Shown here one piece after another: positions 56,947 through 64,000 of a stretch of DNA of 64,000 bases. A program made the translations under genes and the position numbers. The stretch comes from Bacteroidota bacterium (GTDB taxonomy: Bacteria; Bacteroidota; Bacteroidia; CAILMK01; JAAYUY01): NCBI GenBank assembly GCA_016776505.1, contig JADHTG010000006.1:1-64000 (forward strand). The letters run 5' to 3'. The notes below the pieces were generated by a model. The model did not search any database and had not been told where the DNA came from. It saw nothing but the letters and a program-made list of their open reading frames with translations. Numbering within the stretch: the stretch's first letter is position 1; each line of letters begins with the position of its first letter.

Positions 56947-58377
56947 TTAGAAATTACGTGAATGTTTTTTAGCTTCACCCACGGACACCATGGCGCAGCG
57001 GAATCCAAGAAAAGGGGTGTTTTGTTCTTCATCAAGAAACCTTCTTGTACCCGGATTCTGCCAATAGGCCCGATCTATCCATGATCCCCCTTTGTAAATA
57101 CGTGCTTTATTGTTAACAAGTGAAGCAATTCCATACTCATACATTTGAGCACCTGCTTCATAGTTTTCTTCATCAATGTATCCAATGTTATCAGCAACCC
57201 GGTAATTCCTTCTGTCAATATTTTCTTCCAGTGTAACATCCCGGTAAACGATTCTGCCCAAACTGTCTTTTTCAAGTAAATATCCGTCTTCATCTTTAGC
57301 AGGTACCTGGAATACATTTCCTCTCATAGGATCCAAGTCTATCATATCTTCCAATGAAAGAGGTCTGTAAACATCCTGTACCCATTCGCTTACATTACCT
57401 GCCATGTTGTATAAACCATAATCGTTTGGCCAGTAGGCGCGAACTTCAGCTGTTCTTGACTCAGCATCATTCAGCTCACTTGCAGTACCCATCAAATCCC
57501 CTTTTCCTCTTCTCATATTAATAAGAATCTTGCCCCTGTATTTGGTATCCGTTTTTCTAAGTGAATGTCCTGCCCATGCATATTGTCTCCTCGTATTCAC
57601 ATTCTCAAATAAGGCATCTCCAATTTGAGCCAATGCAGCATATTCCCATTCAGCTTCCGTTGGTAAGCGGTAGGCAGGGAGTAAGACTCCATCTTCCAAT
57701 TTCACTCTTCTTTCCTTACTGGTGGTACTATAGCTTCTGACTTTTTTCTTTACCAGGCCTTCGTATTGCCCGGCAAGATATGCTTCAGAATTAAAATTAT
57801 CCTCATTGATCTGATCAGGATTTGGCTTTAGGAATCCTTCCCTGATCATCAGCATTTCATTGACCCGGTCTGTCCTCCAGGCGGCATAACCGGACGCCTG
57901 TATCCAATTGACCCCAACAACAGGATATTCATTGTAATTCGGATGTCTGAAGTAATACATGACCATAGGTTCATTAAATGCCAGTTTGTTTCTCCATGTA
58001 TTGGTGTCAGGTAAAGCTTGCTCATACACTTCAGGATAATCCACAAACACTCTGAGCAGCCAGTAACAATATTCCCGATAATCAATATTTCTGACTTCAG
58101 TTTCATCTATGTAGAAGGATGAAACGGTTACTCTGCGGGGATAGGCATTGTTGTCATAAGTAACATCTCCTTCCACCTGACCCATGGTGTAGGTACCTCC
58201 CTGGATAAATACCAGGTTTGGACCCGTTTCCTGGCCTTTATATTCGTGTTTTTCAAAACCACCCCATTTTACATCATTGTATTTCCAGCCGGTTGTACTG
58301 GATTTTTCTTTTGAGCAGGAACTTAATAATATTACTGCCAGGATGGTTATAGATAGTAATTGAAATATTTTTTTCAT
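56947..58377 (-). CDS. gldJ: Gliding motility/T9SS lipoprotein GldJ
   Basis: 476 residues: lipobox LSSC with lipidated Cys21, then a formylglycine-generating-enzyme-like (SUMF/FGE) fold. TGWKYNDVKWGGFE (33-46), GQETGPNLVFIQGGTYTMGQ, NEYPVVGVNWIQASGYAAWR, YRLPTEAEWEYAA, YNMAGNVSEWVQDVYRPL and YKGGSWIDRAYWQNPGTRR are shared with F. johnsoniae GldJ; FGE chemistry is not expected. GldJ is essential for gliding and for T9SS stability in the periplasmic/outer-membrane ring. The close paralogue GldK/PorK has the same fold, but the TGW...GGF start and the porU-porV neighbours favour GldJ. Confidence 0.88.
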   Translation of the reverse strand: MKKIFQLLSITILAVILLSSCSKEKSSTTGWKYNDVKWGGFEKHEYKGQETGPNLVFIQGGTYTMGQVEGDVTYDNNAYPRRVTVSSFYIDETEVRNIDYREYCYWLLRVFVDYPEVYEQALPDTNTWRNKLAFNEPMVMYYFRHPNYNEYPVVGVNWIQASGYAAWRTDRVNEMLMIREGFLKPNPDQINEDNFNSEAYLAGQYEGLVKKKVRSYSTTSKERRVKLEDGVLLPAYRLPTEAEWEYAALAQIGDALFENVNTRRQYAWAGHSLRKTDTKYRGKILINMRRGKGDLMGTASELNDAESRTAEVRAYWPNDYGLYNMAGNVSEWVQDVYRPLSLEDMIDLDPMRGNVFQVPAKDEDGYLLEKDSLGRIVYRDVTLEENIDRRNYRVADNIGYIDEENYEAGAQMYEYGIASLVNNKARIYKGGSWIDRAYWQNPGTRRFLDEEQNTPFLGFRCAMVSVGEAKKHSRNF

Positions 58378-58410
58378 GATGCGGAATTTATATTTGACAG
58401 TTACTTAACG

Positions 58411-58418
58411 CAAAATTA
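58411..58418 (-). promoter_or_regulatory. Candidate -7 promoter element for gldJ
   Basis: Reads TAATTTTG on the minus strand, 33 bases upstream of the gldJ ATG, in the 62-base gap after porP. Suggests gldJ can be transcribed apart from porP. Confidence 0.4.
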
Positions 58419-58439
58419 GATTAAAAAATTATAAAATTA

Positions 58440-59426
58440 TCAGAATCCAGGACAAATTAATTTAATCCATTTCTTTTGTGGCGGGCTTTTGTAAGTTTTG
58501 AATTCTATGGAAATAGATATCTCATGACTACTAATGGCTCCGAATCTGACATCCGTAATGGGCAGATCATAACTGTAGCCAATCTTGAACGGATCTTTTT
58601 TCAAACCAATTAAGGCCATAAAACCCTCAGATCCAATGGATGTATGCCTGTACCAAAAGCCAGCGATTACAAAATCCTTAATATAGTAAGCACCCAGGTT
58701 AAATTGAGCAAAATTATGTTGTTTCATAAACAACACATTTGGTGAAAAATAATGTGTTGGATCTCTTTCATTATCCAGCGGTATCTGCATGCCCACATGA
58801 GCAGTAAACCTCCTGGGAATGTAACTTTTATTAGAACTATAAAAAGATAAATTTGGTTCATTTATATGGTGCATGGCAACACCTATGTAGAATTTTTCAG
58901 TGAAACCAAGCAATCCGGCAGAAAAATCAGTTACTGCCCTGGATTTAAAAATACCCTTTTCCGGCAAAACCTCAGTAGTTTGCCTCACAAAACCAGATCG
59001 TGGTTCAATCATATCAAACCAGGATAAGCGTGAAAAATCAATGCTTTTTTGAAGCAATTGAGCCTGGATTCCTGCTTTTATGGCGAATTTTCTGGAGACA
59101 GAAAGGTGGTAAGAATACATAAAACTGGCTGCAGTAGTTGATAGATCTCCTTCACCAGCTTTGTCATACATGACCTGAACACCCAGTCCTCCAGAAATCT
59201 CTTCATAAAATCCATCGTAAGAAGATGCATAAGTAACATAAGAGCCTGCGATGCTTGGCCATTGATTTCTGTAATTCGAAATGATACGGTGCTGCATAGC
59301 AGATCCAGCCATGGCAGGATTCAAATAAACTGGATTGGCATAAAACTGAGTAAAATGAGGATCTTGTCCAAAGGATTGGTATAATCCTTGAGTAATTAGT
59401 AAAATTGCAAAGAAAAACTTTCTCAT
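58440..59426 (-). CDS. porP: T9SS membrane protein, PorP/SprF family
   Basis: 328 residues. Signal peptide, then HFTQFYANPVYLNPAMAGS, the hallmark N-terminus of PorP/SprF, and barrel-like strands such as WPSIAGSYVTYASSYDGF, PRRFTAHVGMQIPL and DPFKIGYSYDLPI. PorP/SprF barrels associate with PorK/N rings or chaperone surface export of SprB-like adhesins. Many Bacteroidota carry several paralogues, so the exact role is open. Divergent from porU with 72 bases between them. Confidence 0.9.
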   Translation of the reverse strand: MRKFFFAILLITQGLYQSFGQDPHFTQFYANPVYLNPAMAGSAMQHRIISNYRNQWPSIAGSYVTYASSYDGFYEEISGGLGVQVMYDKAGEGDLSTTAASFMYSYHLSVSRKFAIKAGIQAQLLQKSIDFSRLSWFDMIEPRSGFVRQTTEVLPEKGIFKSRAVTDFSAGLLGFTEKFYIGVAMHHINEPNLSFYSSNKSYIPRRFTAHVGMQIPLDNERDPTHYFSPNVLFMKQHNFAQFNLGAYYIKDFVIAGFWYRHTSIGSEGFMALIGLKKDPFKIGYSYDLPITDVRFGAISSHEISISIEFKTYKSPPQKKWIKLICPGF

Positions 59427-59450
59427 ATTACTGAATGAGTGGACTCAATT

Positions 59451-59481
59451 TTGAGCCTACAATTTTAGTGAATTAATTTCG
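59451..59481 (+). promoter_or_regulatory. Promoter candidate for porU
   Basis: TTG at 59451-59453, 20-base spacer, then TAATTTCG at 59474-59481 (one mismatch from TAnnTTTG). The ATG is 17 bases downstream, so the leader would be very short. Confidence 0.38.
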
Positions 59482-59498
59482 TTAAATAGATAAAAAAA

Positions 59499-62400
59499 AT
59501 GATAAACCAGGCTGCTGGAATTTTAATAAAACGATTTTATGTATCGATTATTATCATACTTTTTATTTTAACAGCTAATATACAAGGATTTTCACAAGAA
59601 ATTGCAATTAATAAAAGTATTAATTGGCTTCCCACTACCAAATATAATCTTCAAAAAGGAGAATATGAAATAATTCAATCATTTGAATCGGCTTATTATC
59701 CTGATAATGAAACGAATGTGCCGTTTATTTTCGAATCAGTTCGTATTAATTCCAATGGAAATCCAAAAATTGTATTGAAGGATATCGTTTCCGAAAAAAT
59801 GAATGGCAATGTATATCCGGCAAATATTTTTTCCGGTGAATTTGAAATTAATTATTCTAAATCTTATCATAAAGGGGAGGTTTTTGTTGACATCAGGCTC
59901 ATGCCGTTTCGTTATTTGAAGGATGAGGATAAAGTGGAGCGATTGAAAAGTTTTACACTGGAAATTTATGTACATCATCAGGACAAAGAAAGAATTATAA
60001 ACAGGCGATCTGTGGATAATTCTGTGCTTGCAGCTGGAGAATGGTATAAAGTAAAAATCCCGGAATCAGGAGTTTACAGAATTGATTATGATATGCTGAA
60101 GGATATGGGAATAGATCCGGCAACCATCAATCCAAAGCACATTAAAATATACGGAAATGGAGGAGGCATGCTTCCACAACCCAATAGTGCAGCACGTTTT
60201 GAGGATTTGCAGGAAAATGCTATTTATGTGGCCGGACAGGCTGATAATTCATTTGACCAATCCGATTATATACTTTTTTATGGACAGGGACCTCATGCCT
60301 GGAAGTACCATGATGCAAAGGAAATGTTTTTGCACGAATATAATTATTACAGCGATTTTGCCTATTATTTTATTACGCTGGGAAACGATGAAGGGAATCG
60401 AGTTCAAATACAAAACAACCTGGCACAAACTCCTGACTACACATCCACAACTTACCAATACCGCGCTTTTTATGAGAAAAATATGAGGACTGAAGTCTCG
60501 GATTATGTAAAATCTGGACGAGATTGGTTCGCTGATGAATTTAATTTGAACACACAGAAATCATTTCTTTTTAATGTGCCTACAATCAATAAATCATATC
60601 CTGTCAAGTTTATTTCCAGTACCGCAGGAAGGTCTTCAGCTGGCAATGGTTTTACTATTAGCGTGGATGGAAATTCCTTTAGTCAGAATTTCAGCCAGGT
60701 AAACACATCCGATTATTTAGCTCAGTATTGCAATGTGAATGTGAAAGATTTTGAGTTCATCCCTAAAAACGGAGACCTGGATTTCTCATACACTTATATC
60801 CGACCCAATAGTCATTCAATTGGCTGGATGAATTATATAGTTCTGAATGCAACATCCAACCTGGTATTGAATTCAGGCCAGATGAAATACAGGGATGTGG
60901 AAGCAAATAAATATGGAATAACTGAATATAGAATTTCATCCACATTAAGCAGCATGAGTGTATGGAATGTAAATGACATTCATAATCCCAAGCAGGTTCA
61001 AATTCAAAAGCAGTCGAATTATTTTTATTTCAAAGCTGCTGATACTGCTATTACTGAATATGTGGCTTTTGAGCATGCAAAAGCTAAAGCACCCGTTTTT
61101 GTTGAAAAGATCAATAATCAAAACCTGCATGCCCTGCATGATGTGGAATTGCTGATCATCACACACCCCAAATACATGGATGCTGCCAATAAACTCGCTA
61201 ATTACAGGAAGCAACACGATGGATATGCAGTTGAAGTAGTGAACATTCAGCAGGTGTACAACGAATTTAGCTCGGGAGCCCAGGATATTACGGCCATACG
61301 CGATTTTGTCAAACATGTATATGAGCAGGAAAATGCCCCAGCTAAAGAATTAAAGTACCTTTTATTGATAGGGGATGCCTCCTACGATTATAAAGATGTA
61401 CTTACAGGAAACACAAATGATATCCCAACTTATCAGTCTTTAAGAATTTATTCTCCTATTTATTCTTATGCATCTGATGATTACTTTGGTTTCCTGGATG
61501 ATAATGAGGGTGATTGGGATGATGAATTAAATACGCAATATCACAAAATTGATATCGGAATAGGTCGATTACCGGTCAATAATTCTCAACAAGCAATGGA
61601 AGTGGTGGATAAAATCATCCATTATTCTGAGACTTCATCATTAGGTGATTGGCGGAATATAGTCGCTTTCGTTGCCGATGATGTAGATGACAGTGGTTTG
61701 AATGCGCATTTTGATCAATCGGAAACCTTAACTAATTATATTTCGAATAATGAAAAAGTGGTAAACATCGAAAAAATATACATGGATGCCTACCAGCAAA
61801 TATCCTCTCCTAACGGACATAAATATCCTGAAGCACAATCAGCCATAATCGACCGGGTAAATAAAGGTGCTTTAATAGTGAACTATATTGGGCATGGAGG
61901 TGAAGTAGGCTGGGCTCATGAACGTGTATTGGAAGTGAGTGATATTAAATCCATGGATAATTTTGACAGGTTAGCGGTTTTTGTTACAGCCACTTGCGAA
62001 TTCGGCCGTTATGATGATCCTGACAGAGTATCTGCCGGTGAATTGGTTTTGTTGAATCCAAATGGAGGAGGAGTTGCTTTATTAACCACTTCAAGAGTTG
62101 TTTGGGTTCATGCCAATAACGACCTGACAAACAAGCTGTACATCAATAACCTGTTCAGCTTAATTGATGACCAACATAAAACTTTGGGAGAAGTGATCAT
62201 GAAAACCAAGAACCTCGCTACCTTCCATGAAAATACAAGAAAATTTATATTACTTGGAGATCCGTCCATGAAACTGGCATTGCCTGATAACCAGGTGGTG
62301 GCTACTTCAGTTCCGGATACACTGAAAGCTTTTCAATTGGTTGAAATCCGGGGTGAAGTCAGGGACTATAAAGGCGATAAAATGAGCGATTTCAATGGTA

Positions 62401-63338
62401 CCCTCTACCCAACCATTTATGACAAGGAAAATAAGCTCAGCACCCTGGATAATGACAACAAAGGCAAAGCCAGGGATTTTAATCTTAGGAAAAATATTAT
62501 TTATAAAGGACAGGCTACCGTAAACCAGGGCGAATTTGTTTTCCAGTTTGTCGTTCCAAAGGATATTTCCTATTTCAATGGCCAGGGAAAAATCAGTTTT
62601 TATGCAACAGATGGTGAAATAGACGCCAGTGGCTTTTATGATGAAATTGTGGTAGGGGGAACCGCTGATACGATTATTTTTGACACAGTGGGTCCGTTGA
62701 TTGAGCTTTTCATTGGGGATACGCATTTTGTTTCCGGAGGTTTAACAGATGAAAATCCTATTTTATTAGCCAAACTGTATGATGAAAGTGGAATAAATAC
62801 GGTTGGAAACGGGATAGGTCATGAGATCATAGCTTTCCTTGATGATGACAATCCTGTTGTTTTGAATGATTATTACCAATCCTTTATAAACAATTACCAG
62901 GAAGGGGAAATTAATTATCAGTTCTTCAACTTAAGTGAAGGATTGCACAGTCTGGTGTTGAAAGTATGGGATGTTCAGAACAATTCAGCAACGGCTACCA
63001 TAGATTTCATTGTTACTTATGGAGATCAGTTAGTTATTGAAGATTTATTCAATTATCCGAATCCATTTTCATCATCGACCACATTCTCATTTGAACATAA
63101 TCACGCAGAAGCGGAACTCACCTATAGCCTGGGCATTTATTCCATGTATGGAAATCTAATGAAGATGTTTGAAGGTGATCTGTATGCCGATGGCAACAGG
63201 GAAACAAGCTTAAAGTGGAATCCTCATAGTGAGTTTGGAAATTCAATGGAGGCAGGTGTATATATATATCGGTTGACCGTTAGCTCTCCGGATGGTCAAA
63301 CTGCTCAAAAATCAGGCAAACTTATTTATGTCCATTAG
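59499..63338 (+). CDS. porU: T9SS C-terminal signal peptidase PorU
   Basis: A C25 (gingipain-like) sortase of 1279 residues that removes the CTD of T9SS clients and transfers them to A-LPS or another anchor at the cell surface. Signal peptide to about residue 34. The catalytic dyad is visible: His799 in YIGHGGEVGW and Cys833 in TATCEFGRYDDP. The C-terminus keeps its own CTD-like domain (YPNPFSSSTTFSFEHN ... VYIYRLTV), as known PorU does. Followed 61 bases later by porV, its partner in the attachment complex, and facing gldJ/porP: the same neighbourhood is known in F. johnsoniae. Confidence 0.95.
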   Translation: MINQAAGILIKRFYVSIIIILFILTANIQGFSQEIAINKSINWLPTTKYNLQKGEYEIIQSFESAYYPDNETNVPFIFESVRINSNGNPKIVLKDIVSEKMNGNVYPANIFSGEFEINYSKSYHKGEVFVDIRLMPFRYLKDEDKVERLKSFTLEIYVHHQDKERIINRRSVDNSVLAAGEWYKVKIPESGVYRIDYDMLKDMGIDPATINPKHIKIYGNGGGMLPQPNSAARFEDLQENAIYVAGQADNSFDQSDYILFYGQGPHAWKYHDAKEMFLHEYNYYSDFAYYFITLGNDEGNRVQIQNNLAQTPDYTSTTYQYRAFYEKNMRTEVSDYVKSGRDWFADEFNLNTQKSFLFNVPTINKSYPVKFISSTAGRSSAGNGFTISVDGNSFSQNFSQVNTSDYLAQYCNVNVKDFEFIPKNGDLDFSYTYIRPNSHSIGWMNYIVLNATSNLVLNSGQMKYRDVEANKYGITEYRISSTLSSMSVWNVNDIHNPKQVQIQKQSNYFYFKAADTAITEYVAFEHAKAKAPVFVEKINNQNLHALHDVELLIITHPKYMDAANKLANYRKQHDGYAVEVVNIQQVYNEFSSGAQDITAIRDFVKHVYEQENAPAKELKYLLLIGDASYDYKDVLTGNTNDIPTYQSLRIYSPIYSYASDDYFGFLDDNEGDWDDELNTQYHKIDIGIGRLPVNNSQQAMEVVDKIIHYSETSSLGDWRNIVAFVADDVDDSGLNAHFDQSETLTNYISNNEKVVNIEKIYMDAYQQISSPNGHKYPEAQSAIIDRVNKGALIVNYIGHGGEVGWAHERVLEVSDIKSMDNFDRLAVFVTATCEFGRYDDPDRVSAGELVLLNPNGGGVALLTTSRVVWVHANNDLTNKLYINNLFSLIDDQHKTLGEVIMKTKNLATFHENTRKFILLGDPSMKLALPDNQVVATSVPDTLKAFQLVEIRGEVRDYKGDKMSDFNGTLYPTIYDKENKLSTLDNDNKGKARDFNLRKNIIYKGQATVNQGEFVFQFVVPKDISYFNGQGKISFYATDGEIDASGFYDEIVVGGTADTIIFDTVGPLIELFIGDTHFVSGGLTDENPILLAKLYDESGINTVGNGIGHEIIAFLDDDNPVVLNDYYQSFINNYQEGEINYQFFNLSEGLHSLVLKVWDVQNNSATATIDFIVTYGDQLVIEDLFNYPNPFSSSTTFSFEHNHAEAELTYSLGIYSMYGNLMKMFEGDLYADGNRETSLKWNPHSEFGNSMEAGVYIYRLTVSSPDGQTAQKSGKLIYVH

Positions 63339-63368
63339 ATAATAATATAACAAATTGAATCGTTTTAC

Positions 63369-63376
63369 TATTTTTG
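63369..63376 (+). promoter_or_regulatory. Candidate -7 element in the porU-porV gap
   Basis: TATTTTTG, exact TAnnTTTG, 24 bases before porV. No spaced TTG; porV could equally be read from porU. Confidence 0.35.
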
Positions 63377-63399
63377 CATATCATTTTGAATAAGAAAAT

Positions 63400-64000
63400 A
63401 TGAAAAATATCAAAGGATTAAGTCTCCTTTCCTTACTTGCTGTGTTGAGTTTATTGCCTTCTACCTTATTTGCCCAGTGGAATCTAGACGGGCGAAGAAA
63501 TGTAGTTACTACGGCTGTACCGTTTTTAATGATCACCCCGGATTCACGAGCAGGTGCACTTGGTGATGCAGGAGTAGCTCTTCCCACTGATGCCAATGCA
63601 ATCCACTGGAATCCTGCAAAACTGGCATTTGCTGAAGATAATGTCGGTTTTACCCTATCTTACGTTCCCTGGTTAAAGGCGCTGGTTCCTGATATAAACC
63701 TTTCGTATTTATCGGGTTATACTCGCATTGATGATATGTCTGCATTTGGTGCTTCACTCCGTTATTTCTCACTTGGAGACATTACTTTTACCAATGATTA
63801 TGGAGAATTCCTTGGCGATTTCAGACCTTATGAACTGGCTGTTGACGGAGCTTATGCACGTAAACTTTCAGAAACATTTTCACTTGGATTGGCATTACGG
63901 CTTATTTATTCGAACCTTGCCGGAAACACCCCTTTATCGAATGGAACTGAAACAAAACCGGGAATTGCATTTGCTGGAGACATATCTGCCTATTGGAAGC
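63400..64000 (+). CDS. porV: T9SS outer membrane protein PorV (LptO), 5' part cut by window end
   Basis: About 200 codons are visible and the frame is still open at base 64000. Signal peptide ending LFAQWN, then VPFLMITPDSRAGALGDAGV and ANAIHWNPAKLAFAEDNVG: the PorV signature of a FadL-type barrel. PorV shuttles client proteins from the translocon to PorU. Its order after porU is conserved in F. johnsoniae and relatives. The opposite-strand frame over 63381-63596 is only a shadow. Confidence 0.94.
   Translation, partial: MKNIKGLSLLSLLAVLSLLPSTLFAQWNLDGRRNVVTTAVPFLMITPDSRAGALGDAGVALPTDANAIHWNPAKLAFAEDNVGFTLSYVPWLKALVPDINLSYLSGYTRIDDMSAFGASLRYFSLGDITFTNDYGEFLGDFRPYELAVDGAYARKLSETFSLGLALRLIYSNLAGNTPLSNGTETKPGIAFAGDISAYWK

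Noticed and set aside
63381-63596. Minus-strand 71-codon frame at the window end
   Set aside because: Lies fully opposite the clear porV signal peptide and barrel start.

Overview
The window reads as ordinary chromosome from a member of the Bacteroidota, most likely a marine or anoxic-sediment type of the Bacteroidia/Flavobacteriia. Evidence seen directly: a type IX secretion (T9SS)/gliding locus (gldJ, porP/sprF, porU, porV, plus gldH and a gldE-like gene elsewhere), secreted proteins ending in T9SS sorting domains (YPNP motifs), AT-rich intergenic DNA, and several close matches to the Bacteroidota -7 promoter element TAnnTTTG. Ferredoxin-linked 2-oxoacid metabolism (KorAB, NifJ), menaquinone genes and two Na+/H+ antiporters suggest an anaerobic or facultative organism in a salty habitat; that last step is inference. 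No rRNA, tRNA, CRISPR array, phage or transposase gene was found.

Layout. 1-5.4 kb: 3' end of a sulfatase, then a leftward group nnr - membrane protein - surE - small membrane protein - lpxB. 5.6-12.1 kb: CNNM/GldE-like protein, an NhaP-type antiporter carrying a cyclic-nucleotide-binding-like domain, an RsmI-like methyltransferase and NhaD. 12.1-12.5 kb: a gene-free stretch with tandem hairpin repeats. 12.5-20.9 kb: exported C1B peptidase, korAB, and divergently nifJ. 20.9-30.8 kb: TPR protein, a nine-repeat T9SS cargo protein, AlkD-like protein, DHODH-like protein and an NHL-repeat T9SS cargo protein. 30.8-36.3 kb: nusB, DUF1573 lipoprotein, yajC, ybbR-like, coaE, gyrB. 36.3-36.5 kb: a palindromic element filling the gyrB/gldH gap. 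36.5-43.5 kb: leftward holB-ricT-gldH, a membrane phosphoesterase and menF-menD. 43.6-45.9 kb: alpha/beta hydrolase, thyA, folA and a remnant of a second DHFR. 45.9-48.1 kb: proS and a protein of unknown function. 48.2-52.1 kb: Tyr/Ser-rich lipoprotein, FadL-like barrel, HAD phosphatase. 52.2-55.9 kb: groESL, der, acidic mini-lipoprotein. 56-64 kb: barrel protein, gldJ and porP leftward; porU and porV rightward, porV cut by the window end.

How it fits together. PorU and PorV are the attachment arm of T9SS, PorP/SprF and GldJ/GldH belong to its envelope machinery, and the two CTD-bearing proteins at 23.4 and 28.5 kb are probable clients. KorAB and NifJ make acyl-CoA and reduced ferredoxin; NhaP/NhaD handle Na+ and H+. 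The rest is housekeeping: lipid A, NAD(P)HX repair, folate/dTMP, protein folding, ribosome assembly, replication.

I did not find a multi-gene system that I could call new. The best unexplained signals are non-coding or compositional: the hairpin repeats at 12.2 kb, the 255-bp inverted-repeat element at 36.3-36.5 kb, the 39-codon DHFR-like fragment at 45.73 kb, the 585-residue Tyr/Ser-rich lipoprotein, and the nine-repeat secreted protein.
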